Assembly: GCA_002360925.1 (NCBI GenBank)
Contig: DERN01000010.1
Location: 1 to 21,460 of the forward strand
DNA: 21,460 nt
DNA from: Flavobacteriaceae bacterium UBA3339
GTDB taxonomy: Bacteria > Bacteroidota > Bacteroidia > Flavobacteriales > Flavobacteriaceae
Direction: 5' to 3'
Part shown: piece by piece, positions 14,325 through 21,460 of the stretch
Position numbering within the stretch: position 1 is the first letter of the stretch
How the letters are laid out: each line of letters opens with the position of its first letter
Position numbers and translations under genes: made by a program
The notes under the pieces: model-generated
Seen by the model: the letters and a program-made list of their open reading frames with translations, nothing else
What the model was told of the DNA's origin: nothing
Databases searched by the model: none

Positions 14325-14411
14325 AATCTACCGTTGTATAAACACTTTAAATCACTAAACAATTATCATTTTTTTAAGATTTTATCTTCTTAAAATAACA
14401 AAAAATATCGC

Positions 14412-14419
14412 TATTTTTG
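14412..14419 (+). promoter_or_regulatory. Putative promoter -7 element of the DUF4834 gene
   Basis: TATTTTTG, an exact TAnnTTTG match, lies 16 nt before the ATG at 14436 and 25 nt before the second ATG at 14445. It is preceded by an AT-rich dyad TTTTAAGA / TCTTAAAA (14372-14379 and 14388-14395) of unknown meaning. Confidence 0.5.
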
Positions 14420-14435
14420 AATCTGATAATTAAAA

Positions 14436-14723
14436 ATGATAAAAATGGACCAAGCGTCTTTTCAAAGTTTTCTTAGAACATTAGTAATTATAATTTTGGT
14501 TTACTATCTGATTAAGTTTGCTTTCAGATTGTTAGCTCCGTATTTGTTGAATAAAGCGGTAAGTAAAGTGAATGAAAATTTTCAGAAACAACAACAAGCA
14601 TATCAACAGAATTCACAAAATTCAACAACCAATCAAGGTTTTGAAGAAAACATAAAACAAAACAAAATTCCGAAAGAAAAAAAGAAAGTCGGCGAATACA
14701 TCGATTTTGAAGAAGTAGAATAG
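14436..14723 (+). CDS. Small membrane protein, DUF4834 family
   Basis: A 95-aa protein with one N-terminal hydrophobic segment (about 13-35, LVIIILVYYLIKFAFRLLAP). A basic/polar stretch, a Gln/Asn-rich linker (about 50-72) and a charged tail ending in GEYIDFEEVE follow. This pattern (short membrane anchor, coiled or disordered middle, conserved G-E-Y-I/V-D-F-E tail) fits the Bacteroidota DUF4834 family, whose role is unknown. Two in-frame ATGs compete, 14436 and 14445. The second (MDQASFQSFLRT) looks more like the family start and leaves a leader of about 21 nt rather than 12; I list the longer form. It has its own promoter element and terminator, so it is probably monocistronic. Confidence 0.8.
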   Translation: MIKMDQASFQSFLRTLVIIILVYYLIKFAFRLLAPYLLNKAVSKVNENFQKQQQAYQQNSQNSTTNQGFEENIKQNKIPKEKKKVGEYIDFEEVE

Positions 14724-14727
14724 ATAG

Positions 14728-14756
14728 AAAGTCTTGCAATGCAAGACTTTTTTTTT
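14728..14756 (+). terminator. Intrinsic terminator after the DUF4834 gene
   Basis: Stem AAAGTCTTGC (14728-14737) and GCAAGACTTT (14741-14750) with loop AAT, followed by six more T. It begins 5 nt after the stop and separates this gene from the YfhO-like gene. Confidence 0.88.
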
Positions 14757-14802
14757 ATCGTTTCCTAAATAATAAGTACATTTAACGACAAAATAATGTA
14801 CT

Positions 14803-17250
14803 ATGAAGAATTTAAAAAACTATCTACCTCATATATTAGCAATTGTAGGTTTTATAGTTGTTGCTTTAGCATATTTTCATCCGGTTCTTTCGGGCAAGCA
14901 AATCTTCCAGTCCGATATTGTACAATATACCGGAATGGCTAAAGAATTAAACGATTTTCGCCAAACACATAACGAAGAAACTTATTGGGTAAATAACGCT
15001 TTTGGCGGAATGCCGACGTACCAATTAGGTGCAAAATACCCTCATAATTACATTAAAGAATTAGATTATACTTTACGTTTTTTGCCTCGTCCGGCAGATT
15101 ACGTTTTTCTATATTTCATTGGTTTTTACATTTTACTGTTAACTTATAAAGTAAAACCTTTAAAAGCTTTTATTGGTGCATTATTGTTTGGTTTTTCGAC
15201 CTATTTAATTGTGATTATTGGAGCCGGACACAACGCAAAAGCACACGCCATTGCTTATATGCCATTAGTTTTAGCTGGAGTAAATTTAGTTTTTAGGAAG
15301 AAATATCTGCTCGGAGGAGTTTTAACAATGATTGCAGCTGCTTTAGAAATAGCTGCTAATCACTTCCAAATGACGTATTATTTGTTGATTTTCTTGTTGA
15401 TTGTAACCGTTTATTATGTAGTTTATTACGTTAAACAAAAAGATTTTAGTTCATTAGCAAAAATATTAGGCGTTTTTGTTATTGCCGGAGTTTTAGCAAT
15501 TGGATTAAACGCAACAAACTTAATGGCAACTTCAGAATATGCTAATTTTAGTACGCGAAGCGACAGCGAGTTAACGATTGCGCCAGACGGATCTCCGAAA
15601 GCATCGACGAATGCAATGACGCATGAATACATTACCGAATATAGTTACGGAATTTTTGAAACCTTTAATTTATTGGTTCCCAGAATTATGGGTGGCGGAA
15701 ACGGCGAAAACATTGGAACGTCTTCTAATTCGTACAAATTTGTTTCAAGTTTTTTACAATCGCAAGGTTATGATCCTTCGGCGGCTCAACAATTCAGCGA
15801 CCACGCTCCTACTTATTGGGGCAATCAGCCTATTGTTGCGGCACCGGCGTATATCGGAGCTATTGTAATATTTCTAGCGGTTTTATGTTTCTTTGTCGAT
15901 AACCGAAAAATTAAATATTATTTAGGAAGCGGAGCTGTTATTTCGATCCTTTTATCTTGGGGACATAACTTTTTCTTGACCGATTTTTTAATCGATAATT
16001 TTCCTTTATACAATAAATTCCGAGCTATAACATCTATTCAGGTTATTGCCGAATTATGTTTTCCTATCTTGGCAATTTTAGGTTTACAAGCCTTTTTTAA
16101 AGCTTCAAAAGAAGATCAATTTAACGCTTTAAAAAAATCGGGAATTGCTTTTGGAATTCTTTTGATTTTGTTATTCTTTATGAAATCCATGATGAGTTTT
16201 TCGGGAGCGAACGATTCGTATTATATGCAAATGTTCCAAGAAGCAGGTTCTGCATTTATTTCGGCTTTAGTCGAAGATCGGAAAGCGATGTATACAAACG
16301 ATTTATTCAGAACATTTATTTTCATAGCTTTAGCTGCCGGAACTTTATTTGCTTATAACAAAGAAAAATTGAACGCTAAAACAGCTTTGATCATTGTTGG
16401 AATTTTAGGTGTTTTTGATTTGGTTTCGATCGATACAAAATATGTAAACAAAGACAATTTCGTAGCAAAACAAATGGTAGAAAAGCCTTTTCAAGCAACT
16501 CCTGCAGATGAACGAATTTTGTCAGACGAATCTCAGTTCCGAGTTTTTGAACAACAAGGAGGTTTTAGCAGCGCACGCAGTTCGTTCTTTCATCATTCTT
16601 TAGGTGGATATCACGCAGCAAAACCTAAAAAAATTCAAGATTTATTCGATTATCAAATTGCACAACAAAACATGGAGGTTTTAAACATGTTAAACGTAAA
16701 ATATGTGATTGGTAAAAACGAAGAAGGTCAGGATATTCCGTTAACAAATCGTGAAGCAAATGGAAATGCATGGTTTGTAAAAAACATCGAAAAAGTAGCG
16801 AATGCTGATGAAATGATGAAGGAAATGAAAACGTTCCATTCAAAAGAAACTGCTTTAGTTTATACGAACGAAACAGTAAATAAAACAACTTTCACTGTTG
16901 ATAGTTTAGCTCAAATAAAATTAACGAATTACGAACCAAACAAATTGGTTTATCATTCAAATAATCAAAATGAAGGGTTTGCGGTTTTTTCTGAAATGTA
17001 TTATCCAAAAGGATGGAAAATTTCTGTAGACGGAAAACCTGCCGAAATGATCGAAGTTAATTATGCTTTGCGCGGAATGAATATTCCGGCTGGAAATCAT
17101 AAAATCGAATTCGCGTTTGAACCGGAAGTAGTTAAAACAGGAAGTACAATTTCATTAATTTCTTCATTAGTTGCATTACTTGTAATTGCAACTGGTTTGT
17201 ATTTTGGAATGAAGAAAAAGAACGAATCAGAACCAGCAGAAACGGCATAA
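14803..17250 (+). CDS. YfhO-family polytopic membrane protein
   Basis: An 815-aa protein with about twelve or more hydrophobic segments between residues 8 and 545. A large soluble domain (about 550-780) and one last membrane helix (about 784-805) with a basic tail follow. It fits the YfhO family, which is related to GT-C glycosyltransferases. An Asp in the first extracytoplasmic loop (QSD38IVQ) may be the catalytic acid expected there. Other family-like features are NNAFGGMPTYQ (64-74), GAGHNAKAHAIAYMP (140-154), ANHFQMTYY (185-193) and ATSEYANFSTRS (242-253). In Firmicutes, YfhO adds sugars to lipoteichoic acid from an undecaprenyl-phosphate donor; in Bacteroidota the acceptor is unknown. 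A glycosyltransferase gene follows after 6 nt. A near-match -7 element TACATTTA lies at 14777-14784. Confidence 0.88.
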   Translation: MKNLKNYLPHILAIVGFIVVALAYFHPVLSGKQIFQSDIVQYTGMAKELNDFRQTHNEETYWVNNAFGGMPTYQLGAKYPHNYIKELDYTLRFLPRPADYVFLYFIGFYILLLTYKVKPLKAFIGALLFGFSTYLIVIIGAGHNAKAHAIAYMPLVLAGVNLVFRKKYLLGGVLTMIAAALEIAANHFQMTYYLLIFLLIVTVYYVVYYVKQKDFSSLAKILGVFVIAGVLAIGLNATNLMATSEYANFSTRSDSELTIAPDGSPKASTNAMTHEYITEYSYGIFETFNLLVPRIMGGGNGENIGTSSNSYKFVSSFLQSQGYDPSAAQQFSDHAPTYWGNQPIVAAPAYIGAIVIFLAVLCFFVDNRKIKYYLGSGAVISILLSWGHNFFLTDFLIDNFPLYNKFRAITSIQVIAELCFPILAILGLQAFFKASKEDQFNALKKSGIAFGILLILLFFMKSMMSFSGANDSYYMQMFQEAGSAFISALVEDRKAMYTNDLFRTFIFIALAAGTLFAYNKEKLNAKTALIIVGILGVFDLVSIDTKYVNKDNFVAKQMVEKPFQATPADERILSDESQFRVFEQQGGFSSARSSFFHHSLGGYHAAKPKKIQDLFDYQIAQQNMEVLNMLNVKYVIGKNEEGQDIPLTNREANGNAWFVKNIEKVANADEMMKEMKTFHSKETALVYTNETVNKTTFTVDSLAQIKLTNYEPNKLVYHSNNQNEGFAVFSEMYYPKGWKISVDGKPAEMIEVNYALRGMNIPAGNHKIEFAFEPEVVKTGSTISLISSLVALLVIATGLYFGMKKKNESEPAETA

Positions 17251-17256
17251 TCAATT

Positions 17257-18543
17257 ATGAAAAAGGTACTTATTATATCGTATTATTGGCCTCCGGCAGG
17301 AGGTCCGGGAGTACAACGCTGGCTAAAATTCGTGAAATATCTACCCGATTTTAATATTGAACCTATTGTTTACGTTCCTGAAAATGCGACGTATCCTATT
17401 TTAGATCCCGATTTAGAAAAAGATATTCGAAAAGATGTTCAAATCTTAAAACATCCTATTAAAGAGCCTTATAAAATTGCCCAATTCCTAACAGGAAAAA
17501 AGAGTTCTAATTTAAGTTCTGGAATAATTTCAGACAAAAACAAACAATCAAAATTAGAAAAGTTGTTGTTATGGATTAGAGGCAATCTTTTTATACCAGA
17601 TGCGCGCGTGGGTTGGGTTAAACCTTCTGTCAACTATTTATCTGCATATTTAGAAAAAAATCCAGATATAGAAATCGTTATTACAACAGGTCCTCCGCAC
17701 AGTATGCACTTAATTGGTGAAGAACTTAAACGACTACATAAAATAAAATGGATTGCCGATTTTCGTGATCCATGGACTTCGATTGGTTACCATAAACAAT
17801 TAAAGCTTTCTAAGGTTTCGCAGCAAGCGCATTTAGATATGGAAAAAGAAATGTTGCAAATTGCAGATGTTATTATTACAACGAGTTATACCACGAAAAA
17901 GGAATTCGAACAAATTACGCCGAAACCGATTCATGTGATTACAAATGGTTACGATGTTGAAACGATTGAAAAGCAACCTTTAGACGAAAAGTTTACGATA
18001 AGCCATATTGGATCATTACTTTCTAAACGTAATCCACGAATTTTATGGAAAGCTTTAAAAGAGATCTTAAAAGAAAACGAACAATTTAGAAATGATTTTC
18101 AATTGCAACTAATCGGTAAAGTAAGTCAGGAAATTGTAGATACGATTAAAGAATTTAAATTGGATTTGTACTTAAATTTAGTTGGATATGTTTCACATTC
18201 CGATGCTTTACGTTATCAAAGAAGTTCGCAATTACTTTTGTTGATCGAGATAGATTCTTATGAAACTCAAGGAATTATTCCCGGAAAATTGTTTGAATAT
18301 ATGGCAGCCGAAAGACCTGTTTTAGCAATTGGTCCGGAAGAAAGCGATATTGCTAAAATTTTAAAAGAAACCAATACCGGAAAGTATTTTAATTACGAAA
18401 ACTTAGAAGAGGTTAAAGATTATATTACAAATTGTTACAACCTCTATTTAAACAAAGACTTAAAAGTTTATGGAATGGGTTTACAATATTTTAGTCGAAA
18501 GAAATTGACCGAAAAATTAGCAAAAATCATCAATGAAAACTAA
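17257..18543 (+). CDS. GT4-like (GT-B fold) glycosyltransferase
   Basis: A 428-aa cytoplasmic glycosyltransferase. The N-terminal half starts MKKVLIISYYWPP and carries PPAGGPGVQR (12-21), TTGPPHS (143-149) and DFRDPW (168-173), all typical of the flavobacterial GT4-like family. The C-terminal half has ITNGYD (228-233), HIGSLLSKRNPR (about 250-261) and the nucleotide-sugar site GKLFEYMAAERPVLAI (343-358), with the conserved E-x-x-A-x-x-R/K-P-V pattern. No signal peptide or membrane helix is seen. It starts 6 nt after the YfhO-like stop, so the two are almost certainly one transcript and probably one pathway. Sugar donor and acceptor cannot be read from the sequence. Confidence 0.88.
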   Translation: MKKVLIISYYWPPAGGPGVQRWLKFVKYLPDFNIEPIVYVPENATYPILDPDLEKDIRKDVQILKHPIKEPYKIAQFLTGKKSSNLSSGIISDKNKQSKLEKLLLWIRGNLFIPDARVGWVKPSVNYLSAYLEKNPDIEIVITTGPPHSMHLIGEELKRLHKIKWIADFRDPWTSIGYHKQLKLSKVSQQAHLDMEKEMLQIADVIITTSYTTKKEFEQITPKPIHVITNGYDVETIEKQPLDEKFTISHIGSLLSKRNPRILWKALKEILKENEQFRNDFQLQLIGKVSQEIVDTIKEFKLDLYLNLVGYVSHSDALRYQRSSQLLLLIEIDSYETQGIIPGKLFEYMAAERPVLAIGPEESDIAKILKETNTGKYFNYENLEEVKDYITNCYNLYLNKDLKVYGMGLQYFSRKKLTEKLAKIINEN

Positions 18544-18551
18544 ATAGAATA

Positions 18552-18584
18552 AAAAAATCGGGATAATAAATATCCCGATTTTTT
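18552..18584. terminator. Bidirectional terminator between glycosyltransferase gene and acnA
   Basis: Stem AAAAAATCGGGATA (18552-18565) and TATCCCGATTTTTT (18571-18584) around loop ATAAA. It sits 8 nt past the glycosyltransferase stop and 1 nt from the acnA stop. The A-run and T-run serve both directions. Confidence 0.9.
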
Positions 18585-18585
18585 A

Positions 18586-21351
18586 TTAATTATTCTTTAA
18601 ATAGTCTCGTAAAACATATTGTAGAATTCCATTATTTTTATAATATTCAATTTCAATTGCAGAATCTAATCGAGCTTTAACTTTAAAGTTTGTTTCTTTT
18701 CCCGAAGGATGAACCGCTTTAACATCTAACAATTTATGAGGAACTAAATCTTGTGCTAAACCTAAAATCGAAAAAGTTTCGGTTCCGTCTAATCCTAAAG
18801 ATTCTGCATTTTCACCTTCCATAAAAACCAAAGGTGCTACGCCCATTCCTACCAAATTGCTACGGTGAATTCTTTCAAAACTTTCAGCAATTACGGCTTT
18901 AACACCTAAAAGAAATGTTCCTTTTGCAGCCCAATCTCGCGAAGATCCCGAACCGTATTCTTTTCCGGCTAAAACAATTAAAGGAGTTTCGTCTTTTTGA
19001 TAAGCCATTGCTGTTTCGTAAACGGATTTTACTTCGTTTGTAGGAAAGTATTTACTAAAGCCTCCTTCTTTATCTACAATTTTATTTTTGATTCGGACAT
19101 TAGCAAAAGTTCCGCGCATCATAACTTCATGGTTTCCACGACGCGAACCGTAAGAGTTAAAATCAGCTTTTTCTACTCCGTTTTTTATTAAATAATTTCC
19201 AGCTGCAGTATCTTCTTTAAACGAACCTGCGGGTGAAATATGATCTGTTGTAACGGAATCACCCAAATACAATAAAACTTTTGCATTTGTAATATCCTGA
19301 ATTAGTTCCGGAGTATCTTTCAGATTTTCAAAGAATGGAGCTTCTTTAATGTAAGTCGAATTTGAATTCCATTCAAAATTTTGATCCAAGTTAACAACTA
19401 AATTCTGCCAATCTTCAGATCCGTCAAAAATAACATCGTAAACTTCTTCAAAATCTCCTTTTTTCACGCAATCATTAATCGTTTGCTGAATTTCGTCTCT
19501 TGTAGGCCAAATATCCTTCAAATAAACCGGATTCCCGTTCGGATCATACGACAACGGATCGTTAATTAAATCAACATCCACTCTTCCGACCAAGGCATAA
19601 GCCACAACCAACATTGGCGACATCAGAAAATTCATTTTTACTTGAGGATGCACACGTGCTTCAAAATTTCTATTTCCTGATAAAACCGAAGCTACGACCA
19701 ATTCACCTTTTTCAACAGCTTCTGCAATATGAGGTTGTAAAGGTCCTGAATTTCCAATGCACGAAGTACAACCGTAACCAACTGTATGGAAGCGTAAAGC
19801 GTCTAAATCGGTATTTAAACCAGAGCGCTCTAAGTATTGTGTTACGACTTTTGATCCCGGAGCCAAAGATGTTTTTACCCAAGATTTTGTACGCAAACCT
19901 TTTTCAACAGCGTTTCTCGCTAATAATCCTGCACCAATCATCACAGCCGGATTCGAAGTATTGGTACAACTTGTAATAGCAGCAATTACAATACTTCCGT
20001 CGCTTAATTTAAATTCCTGATTTTTATATTTAATTCGAACAGACTTTATTTCGTCGTGAATTACTTCTAAAGCCGATTCTTTTTCCATCGGAACTTTTCC
20101 AAATGTAAATTCCGTTCCCGAACCTCCGTCTGCTAACCAAGCCGATTCTTTTCGTTCATTTAAAGGCGAATAAGAACGGTGGTGTTCTTTTTCTAATAAA
20201 CTTGCAAATTGTGTTCCTAAATCTTTAGCGAATATTTTATCTTGTGGTCGTTTAGGTCCTGAAACAGTTGGCTCTAAAGTTGATAAATCGAACTCAACTA
20301 CAGAAGAATATTCGATTTCTTCTTTACCTGTTCTCCACAATAAATTTTCCTTACAATACGCTTCAACGATTTCAATTTGCTCTTCACTTCTATTTGTTGC
20401 GTGCATATATTCCAACGTACGATCGTCAATAGGAAAATAAGTTACCGTACAACCAAATTCGGGCGACATATTAGCAATAGTAGCTCGATCCGTCACTGTT
20501 AAATGATCTAAACCATCTCCAAAAACTTCAACAAATTTTCCTACAACTCCTTTATCCCGAAGAACTTTTGTAATCGACAATACCATATCGGTTGCCGTAC
20601 AATGATCTGGAATTTGCCCTGTTAATTTCAAACCAATAACTTCGGGACAAGTAAAGAAAATAGGCTGACCTAGCATTGCGGCTTCAGCTTCAATTCCGCC
20701 AACTCCCCAAGCAATCACACCAATTCCGTTTACCATTGGCGTATGAGAATCGGTTCCGACTAAAGTATCAGGAAACAACCAACCTTCTCTTGAAGTTACG
20801 ACTTTTGCAAGATATTCTAAATTAACCTGATGACAAATCCCCATTCCAGGCGGAACAACCGTAAAATTACTCAACCCTTTTTGTGCCCACTTTAATAATT
20901 CGTAACGTTCTTTATTTCGATCATATTCTAATTCAACATTTTTATTGTATGAATAATCAGTTCCGAAATAATCAACCTGAACCGAGTGATCAATAACCAA
21001 ATCAACCGGAATTGCGGGATTAATTTTTTGACCATCTTTTCCATGTCTAACAAACTCAGCACGTAAAGAAGCCATATCTACAACCGCTGGAACTCCTGTA
21101 AAATCTTGCATTAAAATTCTAGCAGGTTTAAATGGAATATCTTTATCAACAGGATTTGGCGACCAATTAGCTAATGTTTGAACATGTTCGTCCGTGATAC
21201 TAAATCCATCATAATTTCGTAAAACATTTTCTAATAAAATTCGAATACTAAAAGGCAAATGTTCAACCTTTAAATCTTTTAAAGAACTAAACTGATAACT
21301 TTTCCCATTTACCTTAATTTCCTTAACCGATTTTGCTTTATTATTCATCAT
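18586..21351 (-). CDS. acnA: Aconitate hydratase, AcnA/IRP1 type
   Basis: TCA-cycle enzyme that interconverts citrate and isocitrate through cis-aconitate with a [4Fe-4S] cluster. 921 aa, close to E. coli AcnA (891), with domains in the AcnA order (1-2-3, linker, then swivel domain 4), unlike AcnB. The cluster ligands are C462 (SCTNTSNP), C528 and C531 (GYGCTSCIGNSG). Other active-site segments are GTDSHTPMVNGIG (199-211), LSGNRNFEAR, and in the swivel domain YGSGSSRDWAAKG and FERIHRSNLVGMG. Two adjacent ATGs (21351, 21348) could start it. The upstream 109 bases to the window edge hold a 12-bp palindrome CTTAAATTTAAG (21376-21387), which contains a one-mismatch -7 element. No citrate synthase or isocitrate dehydrogenase gene is adjacent within the window. 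Confidence 0.96.
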   Translation of the reverse strand: MMNNKAKSVKEIKVNGKSYQFSSLKDLKVEHLPFSIRILLENVLRNYDGFSITDEHVQTLANWSPNPVDKDIPFKPARILMQDFTGVPAVVDMASLRAEFVRHGKDGQKINPAIPVDLVIDHSVQVDYFGTDYSYNKNVELEYDRNKERYELLKWAQKGLSNFTVVPPGMGICHQVNLEYLAKVVTSREGWLFPDTLVGTDSHTPMVNGIGVIAWGVGGIEAEAAMLGQPIFFTCPEVIGLKLTGQIPDHCTATDMVLSITKVLRDKGVVGKFVEVFGDGLDHLTVTDRATIANMSPEFGCTVTYFPIDDRTLEYMHATNRSEEQIEIVEAYCKENLLWRTGKEEIEYSSVVEFDLSTLEPTVSGPKRPQDKIFAKDLGTQFASLLEKEHHRSYSPLNERKESAWLADGGSGTEFTFGKVPMEKESALEVIHDEIKSVRIKYKNQEFKLSDGSIVIAAITSCTNTSNPAVMIGAGLLARNAVEKGLRTKSWVKTSLAPGSKVVTQYLERSGLNTDLDALRFHTVGYGCTSCIGNSGPLQPHIAEAVEKGELVVASVLSGNRNFEARVHPQVKMNFLMSPMLVVAYALVGRVDVDLINDPLSYDPNGNPVYLKDIWPTRDEIQQTINDCVKKGDFEEVYDVIFDGSEDWQNLVVNLDQNFEWNSNSTYIKEAPFFENLKDTPELIQDITNAKVLLYLGDSVTTDHISPAGSFKEDTAAGNYLIKNGVEKADFNSYGSRRGNHEVMMRGTFANVRIKNKIVDKEGGFSKYFPTNEVKSVYETAMAYQKDETPLIVLAGKEYGSGSSRDWAAKGTFLLGVKAVIAESFERIHRSNLVGMGVAPLVFMEGENAESLGLDGTETFSILGLAQDLVPHKLLDVKAVHPSGKETNFKVKARLDSAIEIEYYKNNGILQYVLRDYLKNN

Positions 21352-21460
21352 AAAATTTAGTTATTAAAGTTGTTACTTAAATTTAAGAAAAATTATTGGA
21401 ATCTAAAATTGCTTTTCCCGTTACTTATTAAGTTAAATCAGATAAAAATAAAAAGCTCAT

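Noticed and set aside
21376..21387. 12-bp palindrome CTTAAATTTAAG upstream of acnA as an operator
   Set aside because: It is made almost only of A and T and overlaps a one-mismatch -7 element. Such palindromes are expected often in AT-rich intergenic DNA, so it is mentioned under acnA but not listed as a site.
1..21460. Defence island, prophage, transposon, CRISPR array or RNA gene
   Set aside because: All space is accounted for by ordinary genes with matching composition and short intergenic gaps. No tandem-spaced repeats, transposase motifs, tRNA-like cloverleafs or long conserved noncoding stretches were seen.

Overview
The window is AT-rich chromosomal DNA from a member of the Bacteroidota, most likely class Flavobacteriia. 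Four things point there. The protein families are typical of the group: type III glutamine synthetase, DUF2911, DUF4834, and a YfhO-like membrane protein paired with a glycosyltransferase. Start codons lack Shine-Dalgarno sequences. Several genes have an exact TAnnTTTG promoter -7 element. The proteins are also rich in Lys, Ile and Asn. I cannot name the genus from sequence alone. I see no phage, IS element, CRISPR array, tRNA or rRNA, and no composition break suggesting recent transfer.

Layout from left to right. A monocistronic type III glutamine synthetase (glnA, minus) follows a small predicted lipoprotein gene (minus), with a strong terminator between them. A hotdog-fold acyl-CoA thioesterase (plus) converges on purB (minus). 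Divergent from purB is a SanA/DUF218 membrane-anchored protein (plus), which converges on a five-gene minus-strand operon. In transcription order that operon is an NAD(P)H-dependent FMN reductase-like flavoprotein, pabB, tilS, dsbD and a secreted DUF2911 protein. The first four genes overlap by 1, 7 and 4 nt, and the last gap is 8 nt. Divergent from this operon is a stand-alone lysine-ketoglutarate-reductase / saccharopine-dehydrogenase-like enzyme (plus). It converges on the oxygen-independent coproporphyrinogen oxidase gene hemN (minus). Then come a small DUF4834 membrane protein (plus), a two-gene unit of a YfhO-family polytopic membrane protein plus a GT4-type glycosyltransferase (plus), and finally an AcnA-type aconitase (minus) at the right edge.

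Functionally this is mostly core metabolism: nitrogen assimilation (glnA), purines (purB), folate (pabB), tRNA-Ile decoding (tilS), periplasmic thiol chemistry (dsbD), anaerobic heme synthesis (hemN) and the TCA cycle (acnA). It also holds envelope proteins of uncertain role. All four convergent gene pairs share a compact bidirectional terminator placed against both stop codons. No intergenic stretch exceeds 300 bases.

The most interesting signals are regulatory and contextual. A CRP/FNR-type palindrome is centred about 41 nt upstream of the predicted hemN transcription start. A tandem 11-bp repeat and a dyad lie in front of the saccharopine-dehydrogenase-like gene, whose metabolic role here is open. 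The YfhO/glycosyltransferase pair may be an uncharacterised envelope glycosylation unit. I did not find convincing evidence of a wholly new system.
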